54,492 bases of DNA from an uncultured Clostridia bacterium (GTDB lineage: Bacteria > Bacillota > Clostridia > TANB77 > CAG-508), in the NCBI GenBank assembly GCA_948468225.1, contig CAOKHH010000008.1, positions 1 through 54,492 of the forward strand, given 5' to 3'. A program made the position numbers and the translations under genes. The notes under the pieces were generated by a model. The model saw only the letters and a list, made by a program, of their open reading frames with translations. It searched no databases and was not told the origin of the DNA. Positions 43,492 through 51,434 of this stretch are shown in pieces; position 1 is the first letter of the stretch, and each line of letters opens with the position of its first letter.

Positions 43492-44277
43492 ATGACAAAG
43501 CGGAGATCTTTAACGATTTTAATTGCACTCCTGATATTAGGAAGTCAACTCTTCTTTTTAACAGGCTTCTCGTTAAAATCAGAAAAGATCCCTATCCCAC
43601 AGGTGAAAAAAGACGTTTATGTGTATGACGATGATGATCTATTTGATGAATCTGTTGAACAACAAATAAACACTATGCTTATCAACCTTGAAAAGCAAAC
43701 CAGTGCTGAATTTGCTGTTATAACAGTTAAAAGTCTTTTAGATAATAGCATCGAAACATACAGCATAGAAGTCGCTAACTCACTTGGAATAGGAAAGAAA
43801 GATAAGGACAATGGAGTTCTGCTTCTAATATCCCGGTCGGACAATCGTGTTCGCTTGGAGATTGGAAAAGGACTCGAAGGCATACTCAACGATGCAAAGT
43901 GTGGTCGTATTCTTGATAAATACTTTGTTCCACACAGAGACAACGATGAGTATGTTGACGCAACCAAGTTAACCGTGCAAGCTGTTATCAATGTCATTGC
44001 AACTGATGCTGGCGTATCAATTGATGGCGTTGACGACAGTATTACTGCACCAGAACCTACCAAAATCCCTTGGGGATGGATTATAACAGCGATTGTTGTT
44101 GTTATAATAATCCTTATAGTACTTAACTATCTCACTGATGGGGAAGTTCTTGAACTTATAGCAGACATTTTTGATTCTATAGGTGACTCCGACTTTGGTG
44201 GAGGCTCTGGTGGTGGTAGTTTTGGTGGCGGTAGTTTTGGTGGCGGAAGCTTTGGAGGTGGTGGTGCCTCTAGGTAG
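43492..44277 (+). CDS. TPM-domain membrane protein, glycine-rich tail
   Basis: Secreted/membrane protein with a TPM (TLP18.3/Psb32/MOLO-1) domain. Of 261 residues, 1-25 form a signal/anchor helix (LTILIALLILGSQLFFLTGF), 35-175 the TPM domain (FDESVEQQINTMLINLEKQT, KKDKDNGVLLLISRSDNRVR, LEIGKGLEGILNDAKCGRIL), then a membrane helix (WIITAIVVVIIILIVLNYL) and a glycine-serine tail (GGGSFGGGSFGG repeats). TPM/LemA pairs are widespread; the domain has been linked to phosphatase or membrane-stress roles. It is higher in G+C than the core, with two in-frame CGG arginine codons. It precedes lemA by 46 bases. Confidence 0.9.
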   Translation: MTKRRSLTILIALLILGSQLFFLTGFSLKSEKIPIPQVKKDVYVYDDDDLFDESVEQQINTMLINLEKQTSAEFAVITVKSLLDNSIETYSIEVANSLGIGKKDKDNGVLLLISRSDNRVRLEIGKGLEGILNDAKCGRILDKYFVPHRDNDEYVDATKLTVQAVINVIATDAGVSIDGVDDSITAPEPTKIPWGWIITAIVVVIIILIVLNYLTDGEVLELIADIFDSIGDSDFGGGSGGGSFGGGSFGGGSFGGGGASR

Positions 44278-44323
44278 ACAATCATAGGTAAAAAACAACA
44301 AGACTTTATAGGAGGTTTTCACA

Positions 44324-44932
44324 ATGAATGAAAATTTTTACATGCAGAAGGGTACTTCAATGAAAAAAGGTACCATCGTTCTTATCGTAGTCGTGGCTGT
44401 GCTGGTTATTCTCTTATTTTGGGGAATTGGCACAAACAATTCCCTTGTGCAGTTGCATGAGGATGTCAACTTAAAGGCTGGTCAGATTCAAACCACTTTA
44501 CAACGGAGAAGTGATTTAATCCCCAACCTTGTTTCGACAGTTAAAGGGTATGCTGCTCACGAAGAGCAAGTATTCACAGAGATTGCTGATGCAAGATCTA
44601 AACTGTCTGGCGCAATTTCCAGCAGAGATCTCGGAGCAATTAAAGAGGCAAATGATGGATTGTCTTCTGCTCTTACTCATCTTCTCGCTATACAGGAAAG
44701 CTATCCGGATTTAAAGGCAGATATTCAGTTTACGGCTCTCATGGATGAACTGGCAGGAACTGAAAATCGCATAAATGTAGCTCGTCAGCAGTACAATGAG
44801 ACTGTGGCTATCTATAATAAGCGAATTAAGGTCTTCCCTTCCAGTATCATTGCAAACATGAATGGATTTACTGCAGAAGAATACTTTGAAGCGGACGCAG
44901 GAGCGCAACAAGCTCCAATAGTAAACTTCTGA
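44324..44932 (+). CDS. lemA: LemA family membrane protein
   Basis: LemA protein, 202 residues: one N-terminal membrane helix (GTIVLIVVVAVLVILLFW), then a long three-helix bundle exposed outside. Family signatures are present: NSLVQLHEDVNLKAGQIQTT, LQRRSDLIPNLVSTVKGYA, ARQQYNETVAIYNKRIKVFP and the C-terminal GFTAEEYFEADAG. The QRRSDLIPNLV arginine is encoded by CGG, a position that is arginine across the family, so CGG was arginine in the source of this gene. LemA and the neighbouring TPM proteins usually act together at the membrane. Ribosome site GGAGG nine bases before ATG. Confidence 0.93.
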   Translation: MNENFYMQKGTSMKKGTIVLIVVVAVLVILLFWGIGTNNSLVQLHEDVNLKAGQIQTTLQRRSDLIPNLVSTVKGYAAHEEQVFTEIADARSKLSGAISSRDLGAIKEANDGLSSALTHLLAIQESYPDLKADIQFTALMDELAGTENRINVARQQYNETVAIYNKRIKVFPSSIIANMNGFTAEEYFEADAGAQQAPIVNF

Positions 44933-44966
44933 ATTCATAAGTCAAGCTTTTAAATTCTAAAATTTC

Positions 44967-45018
44967 TACCCTCATTGAAAATGTGTGTACACAATTTCAA
45001 TGGGGGTATTCTTATTTT
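44967..45018 (+). terminator. Terminator after lemA
   Basis: ACCCTCATTGAAA..GTGT, loop gtac, ACAC..TTTCAATGGGGGT, then ATTCTTATTTT on the plus strand. Confidence 0.75.
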
Positions 45019-45029
45019 CCTATGCAACA

Positions 45030-45085
45030 ACAAAAAGAGATGTCATACCTAAATAAAGGCATGTCATCTCTTCTTTGTTTAAAGA
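45030..45085 (-). terminator. Terminator of the long TPM gene
   Basis: AGAGATGACATGCC and GGTATGACATCTCT (with small mismatches) then TTTTTGTTG on the minus strand. Confidence 0.75.
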
Positions 45086-45106
45086 TTCTTAGGCATTCTA
45101 GTTGGT

Positions 45107-46630
45107 TTAGAAACCTCTAGATGCACCTCCTCCTCCAGAGTGTCCTCCGAATCCGCCGAAACCTCCAAAACCACCGCTTGACCCTCCGCCAAATCCATTG
45201 TGGTTATTGGAATTTCTTCTGCGCTCTTCTTCCTCTTGCTGGCGCTTCTTGCGACGTTCCTCCTCTTCCTTGCGTTTTCTTTCTGCTTCTTCTTGCTCTT
45301 CACGCCTTTTTTTATCTCTTTGAGCTTGTGAAAGCAACATAGAAACCTTATCAAGAATAGATTTGTCAACATATTGCTTTGCCGCATATTCCAGATTATC
45401 ATAAGCAGATTTTGCTCTGCTTAGTTTATCAATATCGACTTCCTTACCTACAGTAATCCCAGCAATAATTCTTGTCATTTTAGAGGTGGCTTCAGATGCC
45501 AAAAACTGGTATTGTAACTTCATTGACTGTTTATACAAATCATTTAGCTTATTTACATCAGCTTTAGCATATTGCCTTTGATGGTAGCTTAATGCATTGT
45601 ACGCTCTTTGCGCTTGCTGTATTTTGGGAATTATGCTTCTATCAGCAGTTAATTGCAACACTTTGTTTACAATATCATCTGCCTTTGCCGCTTCTTCCAT
45701 ATCATGCTCTCGAATCTCATTTTCAATCATTCGAGTTACATCTTCATCCGCCGTTGGATACAGAGCATTTACTCTATCATACCTATCCTTAAGTGCATTA
45801 AGGCTTTGAGTTAGAGCAGATTTATCTGTCTTAAGCTTTTCTAATTGACTGTATAAATCGTCATTATATGACTTTGCCAGCTTAACTCTGCGTTCTGCTT
45901 CAATCTTTGCCTTCTCATTATCATCAACAAGCTTTGCCATTTTTTGCTCGAGTTCTTGAATTTTCTTGGTTTTTTTGTAACTGATTATTACTACAAATAC
46001 AAAAATACCAATAATTACAATTCCTGCAGCAATAAGAACTATAGCGCCCCAATTTATTACAATTGGTTTACTAACTGGGTTCTCTTCTTCGGGTTGCATA
46101 GCTTCTGTAGGTGTGTTTACATTGTTAATGCTTACTCCAATCTCATTGATTACTTCGGTTTGTAAGGATATTAAACCCTCATTAAACTTATTTTCTTTGA
46201 GTTTTGGAATAGCATAATTGTCTATAAACCGACCTGCCTTTGCGTCATTGAAATAGGCTTCCATGCTTTTACCTACTTCTACCCGAATTTTCCGGTCGCC
46301 TGTTGATAACAATATGAGTAACCCCATATCATTTCTGCCGATTTCATACTGATTGTACATTGCATTTGCATAATCCTCTACTGTATTACCATCAAGTGAT
46401 TCTACCGTAGTAATTACAACCTGTATCCCATCAGTAGCATCGGAAAGTTCAACCGCCCTATCCATAAGAGCCTGTTTTTCTTCTTCCGAAAATACAGCCG
46501 CAAAATCATTAACGTAAAAATCGCTAGTTGCTTCCGGAATACTTGGTGCTGCAAACGCCATCAAAGGCACTTGCATAATCACAAAAACTATAAAAGTCAA
46601 TGTGATAAACCGCCTAATAGTCTTCTTCAT
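45107..46630 (-). CDS. TPM-domain protein with coiled coil and Gly-rich tail
   Basis: A 507-residue secreted/membrane TPM protein. Residues 1-28 are a signal peptide (FITLTFIVFVIMQVPLMAF, ending AFAAP); 35-170 the TPM domain (TDGIQVVITTVESLDGNTVE, NDMGLLILLSTGDRKIRVEV, GKSMEAYFNDAKAGRFIDNY); a membrane helix near 195-220 (VLIAAGIVIIGIFVFVVI); then about 250 residues of coiled coil ending KKRREEQEEAERKRKEEEER; and a GGFGGFGGHSGGGGASRGF tail. It is divergent from the TPM-lemA pair and may be a larger partner. Four in-frame CGG codons, two of them at positions (DRKIRVEV) that are arginine in other TPM domains. Confidence 0.9.
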   Translation of the reverse strand: MKKTIRRFITLTFIVFVIMQVPLMAFAAPSIPEATSDFYVNDFAAVFSEEEKQALMDRAVELSDATDGIQVVITTVESLDGNTVEDYANAMYNQYEIGRNDMGLLILLSTGDRKIRVEVGKSMEAYFNDAKAGRFIDNYAIPKLKENKFNEGLISLQTEVINEIGVSINNVNTPTEAMQPEEENPVSKPIVINWGAIVLIAAGIVIIGIFVFVVIISYKKTKKIQELEQKMAKLVDDNEKAKIEAERRVKLAKSYNDDLYSQLEKLKTDKSALTQSLNALKDRYDRVNALYPTADEDVTRMIENEIREHDMEEAAKADDIVNKVLQLTADRSIIPKIQQAQRAYNALSYHQRQYAKADVNKLNDLYKQSMKLQYQFLASEATSKMTRIIAGITVGKEVDIDKLSRAKSAYDNLEYAAKQYVDKSILDKVSMLLSQAQRDKKRREEQEEAERKRKEEEERRKKRQQEEEERRRNSNNHNGFGGGSSGGFGGFGGFGGHSGGGGASRGF

Positions 46631-46824
46631 AAATCGTTCCCTCCTAAAATTTCAGTTCTGCCGTGTGGTTTGTGTTGCCTTGGTTAAATCGCATAACTAT
46701 GTAACCCCCTTATTATTTTGTATTACCAAAGGAAACATATATATAAAAGGCTTATTGCCTATACCATATATTTTACATCATTTTACCTTATTTATCAACT
46801 TTATATAAGTTTATCTGACTTCAA

Positions 46825-46862
46825 ACAAAAAAGACACGCAGTGTTAACTGCGTGCCCTTTTT
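46825..46862 (-). terminator. Terminator of the 140-aa gene (bidirectional)
   Basis: GGGCACGCAGTTAACACTGC continuing GTGTC, flanked by TTTTTT on both strands. Also insulates the TPM gene's upstream region. Confidence 0.88.
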
Positions 46863-46885
46863 GTTTGATGATTACCAAGTTTTAG

Positions 46886-47308
46886 CTACTTTAAGAATTT
46901 TTCGCATAATTTGCAAAGCTCATCCCACTTTTTCTTTCCCCCATAGGCGCTGTAAGCTATATCTTCTTTCAGTAACTCGGCATACACCTTTTCTACTGTT
47001 TGAGATTTACAGGCTTTTAGCCCCTCTTCTGCAATGCTTATATCAACATACAAAAGGGCTTCAACTTTTCCGAAAGAAAGACCTTTTGATAAAGCTGTCG
47101 CAATTATGCTTGAACGCTCAGACTTATGAAAAGCCTTAATCGCAATGCCATTAGATTCCAATTTTTTCAACAAGAACTCTCTTGCTCCATCAACAGCATC
47201 TAATGATTTTTTCAGCTCATTACGTAGCTTTTCTTTCCGACTCTTCTCTCTTTCCTGAGCATACCTTTCCCAAGCGGTTTTAAACTCTTCTAAATTGGTA
47301 ATAGACAT
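46886..47308 (-). CDS. Unknown helical 140-aa protein, higher-GC unit
   Basis: No known family recognised. A 140-residue soluble, charged, helical protein (NLEEFKTAWERYAQEREKSR, then RNELKKSLDAVDGAREFLLK and KKWDELCKLCEKFLK). The mid part SIIATALSKGLSFGKVEALL is a compact helical turn. One in-frame CGG arginine (KSRKEK). It is transcribed alone from a TTTACA-17-TATAAT promoter, and a perfect CGGAGG/CCTCCG hairpin lies just upstream of its AGGAGG ribosome site, shared with the genes at 48093 and 53903. Strong terminator after it. Function unknown. Confidence 0.68.
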   Translation of the reverse strand: MSITNLEEFKTAWERYAQEREKSRKEKLRNELKKSLDAVDGAREFLLKKLESNGIAIKAFHKSERSSIIATALSKGLSFGKVEALLYVDISIAEEGLKACKSQTVEKVYAELLKEDIAYSAYGGKKKWDELCKLCEKFLK

Positions 47309-47329
47309 ACTGTTTCCTCCTTAAACTTA

Positions 47330-47349
47330 TTCGGAGGATTCCCTCCGAA
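47330..47349 (-). promoter_or_regulatory. CGGAGG/CCTCCG leader hairpin
   Basis: TTCGGAGG, loop gaat, CCTCCGAA in the mRNA sense, about 20 bases before the start codon. Its CCTCC could also pair with the real ribosome site AGGAGG downstream. Confidence 0.75.
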
Positions 47350-47383
47350 TACTAGACCCAAAGGGATTAAATTAAACAATATA

Positions 47384-47412
47384 ATTATAGCATTTATATA
47401 CTAATTTGTAAA
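47384..47412 (-). promoter_or_regulatory. Promoter of the 140-aa gene
   Basis: TTTACA, 17-bp spacer, TATAAT on the minus strand. Confidence 0.82.
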
Positions 47413-47426
47413 TCTATATAAGTATA

Positions 47427-47455
47427 GAAAAACGGCAGACATAAAGTCTGCCGTT
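47427..47455 (-). terminator. Terminator of the 122-aa gene
   Basis: AACGGCAGAC, loop, GTCTGCCGTT, then TTTCT on the minus strand. Confidence 0.85.
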
Positions 47456-47482
47456 AACACTTAAAATAATAAGCGTTTCTAA

Positions 47483-47851
47483 TCAGGAGTAAGATTTTTC
47501 GAGGTTATGTACTGTGTAATTTAACGCACAATAAATTTCCTGCAATAAATCCCATGTTTTTTCCGGCTTCATCAGCGATTTAATTCGAGCAAGTCCTTTT
47601 TCCAGTTCCCTTTTCACTTCCGGAACTAACGCCTTTGGAATTTGAGCTTCAAAAGCGACGAACGCCTTATTCCAGTCGTTTCTGCCCTGCTCAGAATTGA
47701 GATTCATCTGTTCAACTTTCGCCTGAATTCTCGTTAAAAACGATTGTGCCGACTGAAGATTTAACTTCAATTCTTCCTTAGTCACCGCCAAAATTGCCTT
47801 TTCTGCCAGTTCAACCGAACCAGCCTTTGTGTTGATAACCATAGATGCCAT
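47483..47851 (-). CDS. Unknown helical 122-aa protein, higher-GC unit
   Basis: Unknown 122-residue soluble helical protein (VELAEKAILAVTKEELKLNL, then FLTRIQAKVEQMNLNSEQGR and PEVKRELEKGLARIKSLMKP). No cysteine cluster or membrane segment. TAGGAGG ribosome site. No CGG codon found. Own promoter (TTTACA-17-TATAAC) and terminator; higher-GC codons than neighbours. The next gene in the same direction (46886) is a separate unit. Function unknown; its size and helical character match other small proteins of this island. Confidence 0.65.
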   Translation of the reverse strand: MASMVINTKAGSVELAEKAILAVTKEELKLNLQSAQSFLTRIQAKVEQMNLNSEQGRNDWNKAFVAFEAQIPKALVPEVKRELEKGLARIKSLMKPEKTWDLLQEIYCALNYTVHNLEKSYS

Positions 47852-47891
47852 TGTTTTTCCTCCTAGATTTTAAAATTTTAAGAACTTTTAT

Positions 47892-47920
47892 GTTATACCA
47901 TAAATTTGTAATTTTGTAAA
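47892..47920 (-). promoter_or_regulatory. Promoter of the 122-aa gene
   Basis: TTTACA, 17-bp spacer, TATAAC on the minus strand. Confidence 0.75.
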
Positions 47921-47983
47921 TTATTTCCAATAATTTTTATTAAATTTTATGTCTACAAAATCAACTATTAAAACTTATATATA

Positions 47984-48012
47984 TTGATAAATCGACAAAA
48001 AAATGCTATAAT
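47984..48012 (+). promoter_or_regulatory. Promoter of the hydrolase gene
   Basis: TTGATA, 17-bp spacer, TATAAT on the plus strand. Confidence 0.82.
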
Positions 48013-48049
48013 AGTTATGTTCAAATTTAATCTCTTCGATTACACTATT

Positions 48050-48069
48050 TTCGGAGGAATTCCTCCGAA
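48050..48069 (+). promoter_or_regulatory. CGGAGG/CCTCCG leader hairpin
   Basis: TTCGGAGGAATTCCTCCGAA is a perfect 20-bp palindrome nine bases before the AAGGAGG ribosome site. Same motif and place as at 47330 and 53842. Confidence 0.78.
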
Positions 48070-48092
48070 TAAATTTAAGGAGGATGTGTTAG

Positions 48093-49049
48093 ATGAGTAA
48101 TTTTTTTAGCAAAATGTTTCGGTGCTTGTATAAGTTTTTAATTGTTTTTTTTAAAATACTATTAATACTTTTACCTGCAATATTCTTATGGTTGTATAAC
48201 AATAATAAGATTAATCGGAATTTGCAAAACGAGCTGAAAGCTCAAGAAGAAGAACAATTGACTTGGCAAAGAGAAAATATTACCGCTTGGACTTGCGGTA
48301 CAATCAGAGCAACAGATACAGTTATTGTGCTTACTCCAGAATATTATGAAGACTTTTATACTGCTGAGAAAATAGCAGCTTACAACGTCGACAGTAGATC
48401 CAATTATGTTTTATCTGCTTTTAGACGTAGTTTTAGCGATCCGTTCTTAGTAGCAAAAGACTTAGCTAGCATTGTAAAGGATCTTCGAAAAACATATTCT
48501 TGTGTTTTCATCGTTGGCCACAGCAAAGGAAGTACAATAAGTATTGCAATGCTTAGCTATTTATCTGATACCGATTACAATATGATGATAAATATAAGTT
48601 CTGCATATGGTGGTACAATTCTTGCAATGCCAGAGAAAATGTATGAATTTCTTTCTCCTAAAAAAATACTTAATTGGGAATATGGAAAAGATTTATACAA
48701 CTTCTATAGCAACATATTTGACGGAGATATGGCCGACAAAATTATACGAGAAGACTCCTCATTTCTTAAACAACTTGATTATAGTAAAATCAATAAAGAC
48801 AAATTCATTAATATTACTGCAAAATCAGGAATAGTAAGTTTTTTGTATGATTTTTGGAATTTCGACCCAGAAGCCATTGCATTACCGTTTTTAGATGTTA
48901 TACTTAATCTAGATGGTGATGGCTTTGTTCCATTACAATCGCAAAAGGCCAATATGACTTTAGACATTCAAACCATTCACTTAAATTCTTCTCATAAATC
49001 TTCTTATAAAGTTGGTATAAAAAGAGCTTTAAATTACTTAGAAAAGTAA
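48093..49049 (+). CDS. Membrane-anchored alpha/beta hydrolase
   Basis: A 318-residue alpha/beta-hydrolase-fold protein. One N-terminal membrane helix (FLIVFFKILLILLPAIFLWL, about 15-34), then the catalytic domain: nucleophile S144 in CVFIVGHSKGSTISI (the GxSxG elbow), a likely catalytic aspartate near 277 in LNLDGDGFVPLQ, and a histidine near 300 in HLNSSHKSSYK. A lipase or esterase-like activity at the membrane is likely; the substrate is unknown. Two in-frame CGG arginines (MFRCLYK, NRNLQNE) mark it as a higher-GC-type unit, although its A+T is intermediate. Own promoter, leader hairpin and shared terminator. Confidence 0.8.
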   Translation: MSNFFSKMFRCLYKFLIVFFKILLILLPAIFLWLYNNNKINRNLQNELKAQEEEQLTWQRENITAWTCGTIRATDTVIVLTPEYYEDFYTAEKIAAYNVDSRSNYVLSAFRRSFSDPFLVAKDLASIVKDLRKTYSCVFIVGHSKGSTISIAMLSYLSDTDYNMMINISSAYGGTILAMPEKMYEFLSPKKILNWEYGKDLYNFYSNIFDGDMADKIIREDSSFLKQLDYSKINKDKFINITAKSGIVSFLYDFWNFDPEAIALPFLDVILNLDGDGFVPLQSQKANMTLDIQTIHLNSSHKSSYKVGIKRALNYLEK

Positions 49050-49053
49050 CACC

Positions 49054-49080
49054 AAAAGGCGGGGATTTTCCCCGCCTTTT
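49054..49080. terminator. Bidirectional terminator between 49049 and 49087
   Basis: AAAAGGCGGGGA, loop ttt, TCCCCGCCTTTT: a GC-rich perfect stem with A and T runs on both sides, serving two convergent genes. Confidence 0.92.
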
Positions 49081-49086
49081 GTTTTC

Positions 49087-49626
49087 TTAAAGTAATTCCC
49101 AACGTTTCAAAATTTTTTCCATTGCCGAATGGCCAGTCTCTACCATATACCTTCCTCTGCCCAGCATATCCAGTATACTCTCCCCAGCAAGATCTTCCAA
49201 GTTGTATTCTTCAAATACTTCTGGAAAGTCTTTACTGTACTGCCAAAATAAATTCCGAATAGCTGTTATTTTTCTCTCAAACTCCTCGTAATTTCTTACA
49301 AGTTTGAAAGCTTCTGACAGTTTCGCAGAAATAGGCAGACTCGTACTTTGCTGTTCTGCTTCTATTTCCATTACTGTTAATGCAATGTAGTTTGCTTCAG
49401 CCTCTTCGTTTGGAAAAAACTTCACCAGCATAAGAGTACAAAGATTATAGAAACTAATCATTTCTTTTATCTGTGCCTCTGCTGATGTTCTCTTTTTTAC
49501 TATGGGGTAACGCTTTGCTTTCAGCAATAACTGTAACCGCTCTTTAGGCGGTAACTGGATTGCCTGCTTTGAAAGTAACTGTTCTTCTGGACTTACTGCT
49601 ATTAACTGACTTTCATTTGTTGCCAT
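49087..49626 (-). CDS. Unknown 179-aa helical protein, higher-GC unit
   Basis: Unknown 179-residue soluble protein starting MATNESQLIAVSPEEQLLSK; the start has GGAGGAACAGAAA upstream, while a GTG six codons earlier has none. Helical, with segments QIKEMISFYNLCTLMLVKFF and RNYEEFERKITAIRNLFWQY. Two in-frame CGG arginines (KERLQLL, AIRNLF). Own TTGCAA-17-TATAAT promoter. Last of the higher-GC island. The acidic, helical character resembles the other small proteins of the island, but no homology was recognised. Confidence 0.68.
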   Translation of the reverse strand: MATNESQLIAVSPEEQLLSKQAIQLPPKERLQLLLKAKRYPIVKKRTSAEAQIKEMISFYNLCTLMLVKFFPNEEAEANYIALTVMEIEAEQQSTSLPISAKLSEAFKLVRNYEEFERKITAIRNLFWQYSKDFPEVFEEYNLEDLAGESILDMLGRGRYMVETGHSAMEKILKRWELL

Positions 49627-49684
49627 TTTCTGTTCCTCCTTCACATTACAATGCGAAATAGCAAAATATACGTAGTATATCTAT

Positions 49685-49713
49685 ATTATATCATATTTAC
49701 ATAACACTTGCAA
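49685..49713 (-). promoter_or_regulatory. Promoter of the 179-aa gene
   Basis: TTGCAA, 17-bp spacer, TATAAT on the minus strand. Confidence 0.85.
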
Positions 49714-49745
49714 TTATTCATTATCAAGTGCTTTACTATTGATTT

Positions 49746-50174
49746 TTAATCAATTCTCCATAATTGAAATTTACCTGTGATTTCATCTACATCTTTTGAA
49801 TTTCCATAAATAACTGCACCTAAACATTCCAATTTATCATTTTCTTTTGAACTAATTGATTCTACTAATTCGTTATCTGTTCTAGTATCTAACATATCTT
49901 TAGGATAATCTGCAACTAATAAGTTTGAATTACTTTTAGCCATATCTATAGCATTTTTTAATTTTCCTGCTTTTACCTTTGTTATTATAAATGGAAATTG
50001 GCTTATTCCCAAATGTTCTATTCCTGATTTATCAGTTATTACTGGTTTTCCCATTATCTCTCCATTAGAGTATTTTCCTATTGAAATCGCTAAATGACCA
50101 ATTACATTTAATGCAACTGCTGACTCAACATTAGACGCAATAATTCCTACAATTTTTTTATCTTCATAGTTCAT
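49746..50174 (-). CDS. DUF2000 family protein
   Basis: A 142-residue protein of the DUF2000 family, a peptidyl-tRNA-hydrolase-like fold of unknown function. Visible family pattern: KIVGIIASNVESAVALNVIG, HLAISIGKYSNGEIMGKPVI, QFPFIITKVKAGKLKNAIDM and the C-terminal LECLGAVIYGNSKDVDEITG. It is the last gene of an AT-rich accessory operon (CutA, RibD-like, GNAT, ACT, GNAT, DUF2000), all on the minus strand with short gaps. The ribosome site is AAAGGAGTAAGC. The substrate or partner is unknown. Confidence 0.85.
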   Translation of the reverse strand: MNYEDKKIVGIIASNVESAVALNVIGHLAISIGKYSNGEIMGKPVITDKSGIEHLGISQFPFIITKVKAGKLKNAIDMAKSNSNLLVADYPKDMLDTRTDNELVESISSKENDKLECLGAVIYGNSKDVDEITGKFQLWRID

Positions 50175-50188
50175 ACTAGCTTACTCCT

Positions 50189-51016
50189 TTATAAAATTAG
50201 TTCTCTAAACTTTTTTATATAATAATATTCTGTACATACATCTTTAAATCCTAATTTTCTATACATATCTGCTGGATAATATCCCTCTTCTGTTTGTAAA
50301 AATGCTAATTTCAAATTTTTATTTTCACACATTTGTAATTGCTGTTTTATAATTTCTTTTCCAATTCCTTTTCCTCTAAATTCTTTTTTTACTGCTAATC
50401 CATATATTCCATAAATCTCATTATCACATATGCTACTTGTAACTCCCACAATTTCATCATTTATTTTAGCAAAATAAAATTCATATGTATATTCATTCTG
50501 TAGTTTTTTATAGTTCTCATAAACTTCTTTATAAACTGTGTCTAAATCTCCATAAGGATCTTCTTTATCTCCTGTTTGATATGCTTTTATCATTTCTTCA
50601 CTATATAATTCCATATCTGTTGTTCTCTCTAATTTTACATTTAAAAAGCAATTAGTAACAATATTATCTAAATTTTCAAAGCTATTAAAAATTTGCCATA
50701 CTTCGTTTGAAACTAATTCATAACTATCATCAAAAAAAGTTTCTCTATTATTATAGATTTCTTTCATATAAGGTAATACAGCAATAGCAACATCTCTATT
50801 TTTATCTTTCATTTTGCTACTTGCTTCTAATATAATTTTATCAAATTCTTCCTTGGTATTTGCTTTTATGTCTGTAATAAAGTTATACCAATAATCTTTA
50901 ATTTTATTGTGATATGCAATACTATAATTTTTAAATTTATCTATCCCATCAATTTGAAAACCTAAATTAGCATATATATTAAAGTAATCTAATTTTTTAA
51001 TTAATTCTAATTCCAT
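50189..51016 (-). CDS. GNAT acetyltransferase with extra N-terminal domain
   Basis: A 275-residue protein whose C-terminal half is a GNAT acetyltransferase: IVGVTSSICDNEIYGIYGLA, the acetyl-CoA loop KEFRGKGIGKEIIKQQL near 215-231 and YYPADMYRKLGFKDV near the end. Residues 1-150 are a separate helical region without recognised domain. The amine it acetylates cannot be told. It lies between the ACT-domain gene and DUF2000, 15-22 bases apart, in one operon. AT-rich codons. Operon context with CutA and RibD-like genes suggests small-molecule or stress metabolism rather than histone-like targets. Confidence 0.87.
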   Translation of the reverse strand: MELELIKKLDYFNIYANLGFQIDGIDKFKNYSIAYHNKIKDYWYNFITDIKANTKEEFDKIILEASSKMKDKNRDVAIAVLPYMKEIYNNRETFFDDSYELVSNEVWQIFNSFENLDNIVTNCFLNVKLERTTDMELYSEEMIKAYQTGDKEDPYGDLDTVYKEVYENYKKLQNEYTYEFYFAKINDEIVGVTSSICDNEIYGIYGLAVKKEFRGKGIGKEIIKQQLQMCENKNLKLAFLQTEEGYYPADMYRKLGFKDVCTEYYYIKKFRELIL

Positions 51017-51037
51017 ATAAGTTATCCCTTTTTAACT

Positions 51038-51409
51038 TTATATAATTTCATAATTATTTTGTTTTAAAACTTCTATTGCATTTTCTAATTGATTTGCTTT
51101 CACTAAAATATAATCTGTATTATATGTAGAAATTGCAAATATACTAATTTCGGCTTGTGCAAGTATTGTACTTATTCGTGATAATATTCCTATTAAAGCA
51201 AAATCTAATGTTCCTACAATTTTTATTGCTCTCCAATTATATTCTACAATATCACTTTGAACATTTATATCTTCATCTATTACAATAGATAATTCTTCAT
51301 CAGTTTTTGTAATAGAATAAAATTCTTGCTTAAAAACTATTTCTGGCACTGTTTCATTTGTATTTAATTTTACTACCTTTAATTTATTATTTAATATTTC
51401 TAATTGCAT
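51038..51409 (-). CDS. ACT-domain protein (COG3603-type)
   Basis: A 123-residue double-ACT-like protein, COG3603 group, of the type proposed to bind amino acids. The N-terminal half (VKLNTNETVPEIVFKQEFYS) and C-terminal half (FALIGILSRISTILAQAEIS, then IFAISTYNTDYILVKANQLE) fit the paired-ACT layout. No catalytic domain is attached, so it is probably a sensor or a small binding protein. Part of the accessory operon between two GNAT genes. Host-like codons. Confidence 0.85.
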   Translation of the reverse strand: MQLEILNNKLKVVKLNTNETVPEIVFKQEFYSITKTDEELSIVIDEDINVQSDIVEYNWRAIKIVGTLDFALIGILSRISTILAQAEISIFAISTYNTDYILVKANQLENAIEVLKQNNYEII

Positions 51410-51434
51410 ATATTACCCTCCCATTATTTTTATA

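Noticed and set aside
43617..44063. Antisense ORF inside the TPM gene
   Set aside because: Serine-rich shadow of the TPM domain on the opposite strand with no ribosome site or family match.
45079..45402. Overlapping basic ORF in another frame of the long TPM gene
   Set aside because: It lies inside the low-complexity coiled coil and glycine tail of the TPM gene and has no ribosome site; a frame shadow.
43492..49644. Prophage or integrative element
   Set aside because: No integrase, terminase, capsid, portal or conjugation gene is seen; the island consists of separate single-gene units.
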